Source: Alphaproteobacteria bacterium (GTDB taxonomy: Bacteria > Pseudomonadota > Alphaproteobacteria > Sphingomonadales > Sphingomonadaceae). Taken from it: a stretch of DNA of 64,000 bases. The DNA lies in assembly GCA_018970445.1 (NCBI GenBank), contig JAGWWF010000004.1:106425-170424 (forward strand), in the 5' to 3' direction. Below the pieces are notes generated by a model, which saw only the letters and a program-made list of their open reading frames with translations, was not told the DNA's origin and did not search any database. Shown here in pieces: positions 28,599 to 35,738 of this stretch. The position numbers were made by a program, and so were the translations under genes. Within the stretch, counting starts at the first letter, position 1, and each line of letters opens with the position of its first letter.

Positions 28599-30303
28599 CG
28601 GTCTCCCGGCTGGCGGCCCCGCGCAGGGCATCGAATTCGGCCCGGCTGGCGGTGATGCGCTGCTGTTGCAGGCCCAGCCACAGCCAGCCATCCAGCGTCA
28701 CCGCTTCGGGCCGGTTGCTGAAATACAGGATGGTGGTGTTGCTGCCGGCCAGCCGGGCAAACACCGCCGTCAACCGCGCCACCGGCACTGTATCGAACAG
28801 CGGCGACATCACCAGGATGCGCGGTTCCGACAGGATGGCGGCGGCCAGCTTCAGCTGCATCATCTTGGCCACCGTGAACGGTGCCCCGGTGGAGGACAGC
28901 TTGGTCTGCATGCCGTCGGGCAGCAGCGCCACGCGGTCTTCCAGGCCCACCAGCCACAGCGCCTCCAGATGATCGGCGGCGGTGCGGGCCGGATTGGCCA
29001 GGGTGAGATAATCACTGATCGACGATTCCACGATGGCGGCGCGATCCAGCACCATCACCTGGCTGCGCAGCGCCAGCGGATCCATCACGGCCAGATCGAC
29101 GCCGCCGATCGTCACCATGCCGGCGGCCGGTCGCTGCAGGCGCTTCAGCAGATCGGCAAAGGCCCGTTCCATGCCCGGCACGCCCTGGCAGACCAGCCGG
29201 CTCGATTCGGGAATGTCCAGATTGAGCTCGGCATCGCCAACCAGCAGCCGCGCGCGCACCCGGTTGAAGCTGAGCTGGCCCGATTGCGGCGGCGCCACGC
29301 CGGCCGGCACCGGCGGTTCCTGTTGCAGGCCATAGAGCAGCGACAATTCCTCCACCGAAGCGACCGCGTCATACACATCGTCAAGATAGGAATAGAGGCT
29401 GTTCATGCCGGAAAACACGCCGGACAGGATGAGTTCGGCCGCCACCAGCTGCCCGATCGACAGCTCTTCCTGGATCACCAGCCAGCCGCCCAGCGCCAAC
29501 AGGCCGGCACTGGCCAGGGCATAGAGAAAGTAAAAGGCGATGGTCTGCGGAAACTGATAGGAAAAATGCGCCGCATGCGCCTTCACATAATTTGAACTCA
29601 CCCGCTCCGCCCCATTCAGGGCGTAATCGATATGCCGGGCCGATTTGTAGAAGCCGTTGGATGCACCGATGGTTTCAAGAAAATGGGCGGCATTGTATTT
29701 TTCGTGGGACAGGTTGATCGAGGTCTTCATCGCGCCGGTCGACCAGATCGCCCACACCGCCCACAACAGCGCGATCAGCACCAGATTGAAGGCCAGAAAG
29801 AAGGGGTGATAGAAACTGGTGACGACAAAACCGACGATCATGCCCAGGATGATGGTGAAGCCGCCGATCAGCAGCGACGGCACCGCCTTTTGCATGTTGA
29901 CCAGTTCGAAATAGCGGTTGAACAGATCAAAGCGCCGCGTGTCCTGAAAGAAGGGATCAGCCGCGTTGATCACCCGGATGGTGAGATCGGCGACCAGCCG
30001 CGCCATGAAGCGGCGGCGATACAATTCCATCAGATGGATGCGCAGCACCGACAACAGGCCGGAAATCACCAACAGCACGAACAGGATGCCCGACAGGGTG
30101 AACAGCGGCACCGGCAGCGCCGTGTTGGCGATGCTGTTGATCAGCAGCTGCACCGAAACCGGCACCGCCAGGCCCAGCAGGGCAATGCCCAGGCCATAGA
30201 CCACGGCCAGCCAGAAATAATTTTTTTCCGGCCAGACGATATCCTTCAACCAGCGCCACACCAGCCGGTTGAGATCCATCTGCGAAAGTTCCTTGGCGGC
30301 CAT
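28585..30303 (-). CDS. ABC exporter-like membrane protein with degenerate ATPase domain
   Basis: The 572-residue protein has the layout of a type I ABC half-exporter: about six membrane segments in residues 20-320, then a nucleotide-binding-like domain. In that domain all ATPase motifs have decayed. The Walker A position reads CQGVPGMERAF (near residues 366-376) with no GK[ST]. The Q-loop position reads VLDRAAI, the signature region FTVAKMMQLKLAAAI, Walker B ILVMSPLFD, and the H-loop FSNR. The fold spacing is kept, so this looks like a conserved non-hydrolysing pseudo-ATPase, not a frameshifted pseudogene. ATG at 30303 has a GGAG site; an upstream ATG at 30339 does not. Confidence 0.85.
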   Translation of the reverse strand: MAAKELSQMDLNRLVWRWLKDIVWPEKNYFWLAVVYGLGIALLGLAVPVSVQLLINSIANTALPVPLFTLSGILFVLLVISGLLSVLRIHLMELYRRRFMARLVADLTIRVINAADPFFQDTRRFDLFNRYFELVNMQKAVPSLLIGGFTIILGMIVGFVVTSFYHPFFLAFNLVLIALLWAVWAIWSTGAMKTSINLSHEKYNAAHFLETIGASNGFYKSARHIDYALNGAERVSSNYVKAHAAHFSYQFPQTIAFYFLYALASAGLLALGGWLVIQEELSIGQLVAAELILSGVFSGMNSLYSYLDDVYDAVASVEELSLLYGLQQEPPVPAGVAPPQSGQLSFNRVRARLLVGDAELNLDIPESSRLVCQGVPGMERAFADLLKRLQRPAAGMVTIGGVDLAVMDPLALRSQVMVLDRAAIVESSISDYLTLANPARTAADHLEALWLVGLEDRVALLPDGMQTKLSSTGAPFTVAKMMQLKLAAAILSEPRILVMSPLFDTVPVARLTAVFARLAGSNTTILYFSNRPEAVTLDGWLWLGLQQQRITASRAEFDALRGAASRETDDGQ

Positions 30304-30383
30304 GAGACTCCAGTCGCTGCGGGACGGCACAGCGCGCATTTAGGGGCCCGCCCGGCATTTGCCAAGCTGGCCACCGCAAAAAG

Positions 30384-30399
30384 ATTACATCCACGTAAT
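30384..30399. promoter_or_regulatory. Candidate operator, ATTAC-N6-GTAAT
   Basis: The inverted repeat ATTAC (30384-30388) and GTAAT (30395-30399) with a six-base spacer lies 81 bases upstream of the ABC-like gene, in the only non-coding gap of the region. It stands out as AT-rich in GC-rich surroundings. It may bind a dimeric regulator of the five-gene operon; no regulator gene is adjacent. Confidence 0.3.
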
Positions 30400-30437
30400 G
30401 CAAGCGCCGGCCTGAACCACCGCTGTATGGCGCGGGG

Positions 30438-31619
30438 TCACAGCAAGGCCAGTTCCTGCGGGCGCGACGCCGGGAAGATGCGCTGCACCGCCGCCGGCCC
30501 CAGGCCATAGAGCCGGGCGAACAAGGCCCCCATCACGTCGCGGCCATCGTTGAGCACCGGAAAATCGCGATTCTGGTGCAGCATGGCCTCGTTCACCTTT
30601 TGCTGCCGCCCGGCGATGCGGCCGCCGGCCACCGCGCCGCCCAGCAGCAGAAAAGCGGTGCCATGGCCATGATCGGTGCCCTGCGAGCCATTCTGCCGGA
30701 AGGTGCGACCGAATTCGGAGATCACCAGCACCGCCGTGTCGCGCCAGGCCGGCCCCATCGCCCCGGCCAGGTTCGAAAGGCCGCGGGCCAGCACGCCCAG
30801 CCGGTAATCCAGCCCGCCCGCCTGGCCAACATGCGTATCCCACCCGCCGATATCGGCAAAGCCCAGCGCGATCCGGTCGCGCATCAACAGGCCGATGCGC
30901 TGGGCATTGGCTTCAAAGGCGGCAACGCCGCGGGCATCGCGGCCCGATGTGGCCATTTCGCGCTGCAGGGCGGCCGAAACCGCCGCGCCGGCACCCATGC
31001 CGGCGCTGACCTGTTCGCCCAGCTGCGCATCGCCGGCATACATGGCGGCAATCGCGGCCTGCCGCCCGGCCGACAGGGCCGATCGCTGGCCCAGATCGGA
31101 ATTGGGGATGACCAGGCTGCCGCGCATGGCGATCGGCAGTTTCTGGGTGAAGGCCATGGCCGTGCCGCGCGCACCGATTTCCACCGCCAGCCGGTTCATG
31201 AAGCCACTGGTGGCCGCGCGGTTTCGGCCCGGGTAGCCAAATTCGATGATGTCCTGCGTTTCGAAATGGCTGCGCGACAGATCGGGGCTGCCGGCAAAGG
31301 GGATGAAGGCCAGCTGCCGGCGGTTCCACAGCGGCAGCAGCGGATCGGCCACGGCATTGAGCGCCCAGCCATCGGCCAGCGGGCGCTGCCGGTCGGGCGC
31401 AATGGCGATGCCCGGCCGGCTGCGGCGATAGAAATCATTGGCCTGCGGCACCAGCAGGCTGGCGCTGTCGTAACCGCCGCGCAGGAACAGGATCAGCAGG
31501 CGCGGCGATCCGGCCGGCATCGCCCAGCCGGCGGCAGAGAACAGGCCGGCGGCCCCGGCGGCCGCACCGCCCAGCAGCTGGCGGCGGTTCAGGGCCTCGG
31601 GCAGGGCGGGTCCGGTCAT
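30438..31619 (-). CDS. DUF1501 family protein
   Basis: This 393-residue protein belongs to the DUF1501 family, distantly related to alkaline-phosphatase-like/sulfatase folds. It has a twin-arginine-type leader (LNRRQLLGGAAAGAAGLFSAAG) and the family features LILFLRGGYDSASLLVP, DIGGWDTHVGQ and ISEFGRTFRQNGSQGTDHGHG. It is probably exported by Tat. It overlaps the DUF1800 gene by ATGA, the usual pairing for these two families. Its biochemical role is unknown. Confidence 0.85.
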   Translation of the reverse strand: MTGPALPEALNRRQLLGGAAAGAAGLFSAAGWAMPAGSPRLLILFLRGGYDSASLLVPQANDFYRRSRPGIAIAPDRQRPLADGWALNAVADPLLPLWNRRQLAFIPFAGSPDLSRSHFETQDIIEFGYPGRNRAATSGFMNRLAVEIGARGTAMAFTQKLPIAMRGSLVIPNSDLGQRSALSAGRQAAIAAMYAGDAQLGEQVSAGMGAGAAVSAALQREMATSGRDARGVAAFEANAQRIGLLMRDRIALGFADIGGWDTHVGQAGGLDYRLGVLARGLSNLAGAMGPAWRDTAVLVISEFGRTFRQNGSQGTDHGHGTAFLLLGGAVAGGRIAGRQQKVNEAMLHQNRDFPVLNDGRDVMGALFARLYGLGPAAVQRIFPASRPQELALL

Positions 31620-33169
31620 CGCCGCATGAACTCCGGAGAGGAGAGGAACAGCATGTTGCGTTCGCGCCGGCTGCCGGCGGCATCGATCGCCGCCGCCGTC
31701 GCTGGCGCCAGCCGGGCGTGGATGCCGCTGCGCACCCGCACATCGGCCAGATCGGTGAGCTGCAGTTCCGCCCGCGCCCGCGCAATCAGGCCGCGATCCA
31801 GCCCGGCATAGAGCCGCTCGCCGCCGCGGCCCAGCGCCTCGGCCAGCTTGAAGCGATCATCAAGCTGCCCCGATGCGTTCCAGTTGGCGGCTTCCAGCGG
31901 CCAGCCATCGGGCGTCACCCGTTCCATGCGCGGCTGGCCCAGCCGGCGCAGCAGCAGCGCCAGCTCGCCCGGATTGCTGATCGGCCGATCAAAATACATC
32001 AGCCGCACCGCCGACAGCAGATAATGATTGGGATCCTTGTACAGCGTGCCCAGCGATGCCGCGAATTCCGGCCGGGCAAACAGCAGGCGCAGCACGGCGG
32101 CGATATCGCCATCGCTGCGCCGGAATTCGGCCGCCATGGCATCGACCACCGCCGCCGGCGGCGCATCGGCAAGCAGATATTGCGCCAGCCGGTAGGATAT
32201 GCGCCACGCCGTGGCCGGCTGGCGGCAGGCCAGTTCGGTGGCCTGGGTGATGCCGGCCAGGCCGGAGGCGGTGATGCGCGTGCCCAGCACTGTCTTGGGC
32301 CCGGCATCGTGCAGCGCCGGATCGAACAGGGCGAGGCCGTCGCGCCAGCCTCCCCGTGGCGGCGGCGGGGCCGGCCAGTGCGCCACATCCACCGTCAGGC
32401 CGGTCAACACCCGCGCCAGTTGCTGCACATCGCCCTGGCTGTAACCGCTGCCCACCCCCATGGTGTGCAGTTCCAGCAGCTCGCGGGCATAATTTTCGTT
32501 GATGCGCCCGGCCCGGCTCTGGGCGTTGTTCAGATAGAGCAGCATCGCCGGGTGACGCTGCGTAGCGTGCACCAGATCGCAGAAGCGGCCCAGTGCGCGC
32601 GGGCGGATCACCCGTTCCAGATAATCATTGGCCAGCGGGCCATAGCCGGTGCCGACAAAGCGGATGGAAAAATGGTTGAACCAGAACCAGGCCAGTTGTT
32701 CGCGCAGCTGGTCCTGCGAATGGAGATCGCGCACCAGGCTGCGTTCCACCGCGCGCTGGAACCAGTCGCGCGCTTCGCCATTGGCGGCGCGGAACATGGC
32801 CAGGCTGGCATCGACATCGCCCTGCTGCTTGGTCTGGCGCGAGGCGCGGCGCGCTTCCATCAGGCGCACCATGGCGGCATTGCCGCCTTCGGCCGGATCG
32901 GCCAGCCGGTCATACAGCGGCTGCACGTCGGGGGGCAGACGCACCGTGTCGGGCGGGGACGCCAGCTGCGCCGCGATCCAGCCCTGCCGGCCCAGCCGCC
33001 GCCATTCCGGCAGATCGGCCGGGCTGGCACCCCAGGTCAGCCGATCAAGCCAGGCGGCATCGGTTGGCGACAGCGGCGGCCCTTCGGGCACATCGGCGCT
33101 GCCACAAGCCGCCAGCAGCAGCAGGGGCAACCAGCGTCGCAAGCGGGTGAAGGGCAAGACGAAGCGCAT
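31616..33169 (-). CDS. DUF1800 family lipoprotein
   Basis: This 517-residue protein is a DUF1800 member with a lipoprotein signal: the hydrophobic leader ends in LLAAC, with the lipidated cysteine at residue 22. Family-like regions include LDRLTWGASPADLPEW, HSQDQLREQLAWFWFNHFSI and NYARELLELHTMGVGSGYSQ. ATG at 33169 places the leader correctly; longer frames upstream do not look like protein. It is translationally coupled to the DUF1501 gene. Such pairs are widespread, but their function is not established. Confidence 0.85.
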   Translation of the reverse strand: MRFVLPFTRLRRWLPLLLLAACGSADVPEGPPLSPTDAAWLDRLTWGASPADLPEWRRLGRQGWIAAQLASPPDTVRLPPDVQPLYDRLADPAEGGNAAMVRLMEARRASRQTKQQGDVDASLAMFRAANGEARDWFQRAVERSLVRDLHSQDQLREQLAWFWFNHFSIRFVGTGYGPLANDYLERVIRPRALGRFCDLVHATQRHPAMLLYLNNAQSRAGRINENYARELLELHTMGVGSGYSQGDVQQLARVLTGLTVDVAHWPAPPPPRGGWRDGLALFDPALHDAGPKTVLGTRITASGLAGITQATELACRQPATAWRISYRLAQYLLADAPPAAVVDAMAAEFRRSDGDIAAVLRLLFARPEFAASLGTLYKDPNHYLLSAVRLMYFDRPISNPGELALLLRRLGQPRMERVTPDGWPLEAANWNASGQLDDRFKLAEALGRGGERLYAGLDRGLIARARAELQLTDLADVRVRSGIHARLAPATAAAIDAAGSRRERNMLFLSSPEFMRR

Positions 33170-33201
33170 GGCTTCATGCTTCCCCCATGCGCTCCGGCCG
33201 G

Positions 33202-34527
33202 TCAAGCAAGTTGCTGCAAACCCTGCCGCAACAGCGCGCAGATTTCGCCAATCTGGCCTTCGCTGATGATCAGCGGCGGCGACAGGGCGATGATGTCCCC
33301 CGTCACCCGGATCAGCAGGCCGGCATCGAACATCGCCCGGAAAATCTCCTGCCCGCGTGCGCCGGGGGCACCGGGGCGCGGGGCCAGTTCGATCCCGGCC
33401 ACCAGGCCGAAATTGCGGATGTCGATCACGTGGGGCAGGCCGGCCAGATCGTGCAGCGCGGCTTCCCACAGCCCTTCAACGGCGCGGGCGCGGGCAAACA
33501 GCCCCTCGGCGGCATAAAGATCAAGCGCAGCGATGCCGGCAGCGCAGGCCAGGGCGTGGGCGGCATAGGTGGTGCCGTGGAACAGCTCGATCCCCGGCGC
33601 ATCGCCGGCGGCATCCACGATTCCATCATGCACCGGGCGGGCCACCGCGACCGCCCCCATCGGCACGGCGGCATTGGTGAGGCCCTTGGCCAGGCACATC
33701 ATGTCGGGCGTGACGCCAAGGCGCTCTGCCGCCGTCGCGGCGCCCAGCCGGCCAAAGCCGGAAATCACCTCGTCAAAGATCAGCAGGATGCCGTGCGCGG
33801 CGGTGATGGCGCGCAGCCGTTCCAGATAGCCCGCAGGCGGCACCAGCACGCCGGTCGATCCGGCCAGCGGCTCCACGATCACCGCCGCGATGGTATCGGC
33901 GCCGTGCAGGGCGATCATCGCCTCCAGCCGATCGGCCAGTTCGGCGCCATGGGCGGGCTGGCCGCGCGAAAAGGCGTTGCGCGCCAGATCATGGGTGTGG
34001 GGCAGATGATCGGTGCCGGGCAGGCCGGGGCCAAAGGCGCGGCGGTTGGTGACGATGCCGCCCACCGAAATCCCGCCAAAGCCCACCCCGTGATAGCCGC
34101 GCTCGCGCCCGATCAGCCGGGTGCGCTGGCCCTGGCCCCTGGCGCGCCAATAGGCCAGCGCGATCTTGAGCGCGGTATCAACGCTTTCGGACCCGCTGTT
34201 GGTGAAGAAGATGCGATCCAGCCCATCGGGCATGATCCCGGCCAGCCGCGCCGCCAGCTGGAACGCCAGCGGGTGGCCCAGCTGGAAGGTGGGCGCGAAA
34301 TCCAGCGTGGCGGCCTGGTGCTGGATCGCCGCCACGATGGCATCGCGGCCATGGCCGGCATTCACGCACCACAGGCCGGCGGTGCCATCCAGGATGCGCC
34401 GGCCGTCGGCGGCGGTGTAGTGCATGTCTTTGGCGGCCACCAGCAGGCGCGGATTGGCCTTGAAATAGCGGTTGTCGCTGAACGGCATCCACCAGTTGGA
34501 CAGATCATTGGGCGCGATGGCGGCCAT
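33202..34527 (-). CDS. Class III aminotransferase, omega-amino acid:pyruvate type
   Basis: This 441-residue PLP enzyme resembles beta-alanine (omega-amino acid):pyruvate aminotransferases. It has the N-terminal WMPFSDNRYFKANPRLLVAA and the PLP-phosphate loop TNSGSESVDTALKIA. The cofactor-stacking segment LLIFDEVISGFGRLG is present, and the Schiff-base lysine lies in CLAKGLTNAAVPMGAV (near residue 281). It would move an amino group from an omega-amine to pyruvate. It starts six bases after the glutathione peroxidase gene on the same strand. Confidence 0.85.
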   Translation of the reverse strand: MAAIAPNDLSNWWMPFSDNRYFKANPRLLVAAKDMHYTAADGRRILDGTAGLWCVNAGHGRDAIVAAIQHQAATLDFAPTFQLGHPLAFQLAARLAGIMPDGLDRIFFTNSGSESVDTALKIALAYWRARGQGQRTRLIGRERGYHGVGFGGISVGGIVTNRRAFGPGLPGTDHLPHTHDLARNAFSRGQPAHGAELADRLEAMIALHGADTIAAVIVEPLAGSTGVLVPPAGYLERLRAITAAHGILLIFDEVISGFGRLGAATAAERLGVTPDMMCLAKGLTNAAVPMGAVAVARPVHDGIVDAAGDAPGIELFHGTTYAAHALACAAGIAALDLYAAEGLFARARAVEGLWEAALHDLAGLPHVIDIRNFGLVAGIELAPRPGAPGARGQEIFRAMFDAGLLIRVTGDIIALSPPLIISEGQIGEICALLRQGLQQLA

Positions 34528-34533
34528 GGTGGC

Positions 34534-35022
34534 TCAGGCTTTGGCCAGCAGCTTCTCGATCTGGCTGCCCAGCGCTTCGGGCCGGGTGGCCGGGGCAAAG
34601 CGTTCCTGCACCTGGCCATGCTTGTCGACCAGGAACTTGGTGAAATTCCACTTGATCGCCTCGCTGCCCAGCAGGCCGGGGGCCTGTTTCTTCAGCATCT
34701 GGAACAGGGGATGGGCGGTATCGCCGTTCACATCCACCTTGGCAAACAGCGGAAAATCCACATCATAGGTGAGCTTGCAGAAATTGGCGATTTCGGTGGC
34801 GTCGCCCGGTTCCTGATTGCCGAACTGGTTGCAGGGGAAACCCAGCACCGCAAAGCCGTTGGGGCCATATTTCCTGTGCAGCGCTTCCAGCCCCTGATAT
34901 TGCGGGGTGAAGCCGCATTTGGATGCGGTGTTGACGATCAGCAGCACCTTGCCTTCGAAATCGGCCATCGACACCTCGCGGCCATCGATGGTCTTGGCGC
35001 TATATTCATACACGCTGGTCAT
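34534..35022 (-). CDS. Glutathione peroxidase family thiol peroxidase
   Basis: This 162-residue protein belongs to the glutathione peroxidase family. The peroxidatic residue is Cys36 in NTASKCGFTPQY, encoded by a normal cysteine codon and not selenocysteine. The conserved glutamine region is FPCNQFGNQEPG and the tryptophan-asparagine motif is KWNFTKFLVD. Cysteine-type members often use thioredoxin rather than glutathione. No signal peptide is present, so it is cytoplasmic. A GAAGGGGG site precedes ATG at 35022. Confidence 0.92.
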   Translation of the reverse strand: MTSVYEYSAKTIDGREVSMADFEGKVLLIVNTASKCGFTPQYQGLEALHRKYGPNGFAVLGFPCNQFGNQEPGDATEIANFCKLTYDVDFPLFAKVDVNGDTAHPLFQMLKKQAPGLLGSEAIKWNFTKFLVDKHGQVQERFAPATRPEALGSQIEKLLAKA

Positions 35023-35035
35023 GGCCTTGCCCCCT

Positions 35036-35626
35036 TCACGGCTGATAATGCCCGCCCAGGGCCGCGGTGAAATGCCGGCGGCACAGGGCGACATAACGAT
35101 CATTGCCACCAATTTCGGTCTGCTGGCCAGAGGTGACAGCCCGGCCCTGGCCATCAATGCGCAAATTCATCGTCGCCTTGGCACCGCAGCTGCACACCGC
35201 CTTCATCTCGCTGAGCACATCGGCAATGGCCAGCAGCGCGCTGCTGCCTTCGAACAGTGCCCCCAGAAAATCGGTGCGCAGGCCATAACACAGCACCGGA
35301 ATCCGCAATTCATCGGCCACGCGCGCCAGTTGCCACACCTGCGCCTGGGTGAGGAACTGCGCTTCATCGACCAGCACGCAATGCACGGTCTCGCCGGCAT
35401 GGGCAGCGGCAATGGCAGCAAACAGATCCAGGCCCGGTTCGAACAGCCGCGCCGGGGCCGATAGGCCGATGCGCGAGGCGATGCTGCCCACCCCGGCGCG
35501 GTCATCCAGCGCGGCGGTGAACAGCAATGTGTTCATGCCCCGCTCGCGATAGTTGAAGCTGGATTGCAGCAGCACCGTCGATTTGCCGGCATTCATGGAG
35601 GCATAATAGAAATAGAGCTTGGCCAT
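35036..35626 (-). CDS. tdk: Thymidine kinase
   Basis: This 196-residue type II thymidine kinase phosphorylates thymidine in the salvage pathway. The P-loop SMNAGKST is at residues 10-17, followed by [13 protein letters not shown]. The Walker B region is LVDEAQFLT, the lasso region contains YGLRTDFLG, and zinc-ligand cysteines lie in CSCGAKAT and LCRRH. It is the first gene of a same-strand run that continues into the glutathione peroxidase gene 13 bases downstream. Confidence 0.93.
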   Translation of the reverse strand: MAKLYFYYASMNAGKSTVLLQSSFNYRERGMNTLLFTAALDDRAGVGSIASRIGLSAPARLFEPGLDLFAAIAAAHAGETVHCVLVDEAQFLTQAQVWQLARVADELRIPVLCYGLRTDFLGALFEGSSALLAIADVLSEMKAVCSCGAKATMNLRIDGQGRAVTSGQQTEIGGNDRYVALCRRHFTAALGGHYQP

Positions 35627-35683
35627 CGCCCGCGTTCATGCGCCGGGGCCGGCCTGCCCGTCAACGCCGCGCCACTTTCGCTG

Positions 35684-35700
35684 TTGACAATCATTCTCAA
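35684..35700. promoter_or_regulatory. Fur box upstream of TonB receptor
   Basis: The sequence TTGACAATCATTCTCAA contains a 7-1-7 inverted repeat (TGACAAT, C, ATTCTCA) with six of seven positions symmetrical, the form of a Fur-binding site. It lies about 40 bases before the start of a TonB-dependent receptor and also upstream of divergent tdk. Iron-replete repression of the receptor is the expected result. Confidence 0.7.
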
Positions 35701-35738
35701 TAGCAACACTACGGCCAGACATGATTGCCGGAGTGAAG

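Noticed and set aside
28585..30303. ABC gene as a frameshifted pseudogene
   Set aside because: The reading frame is uninterrupted, domain length is normal, and overlaps with the HlyD gene are preserved; motif loss is by substitution throughout, not by frame disruption.
34534..35022. Selenocysteine-type glutathione peroxidase
   Set aside because: The active-site codon at residue 36 is a normal cysteine codon, and no in-frame TGA or following SECIS-like structure is seen.
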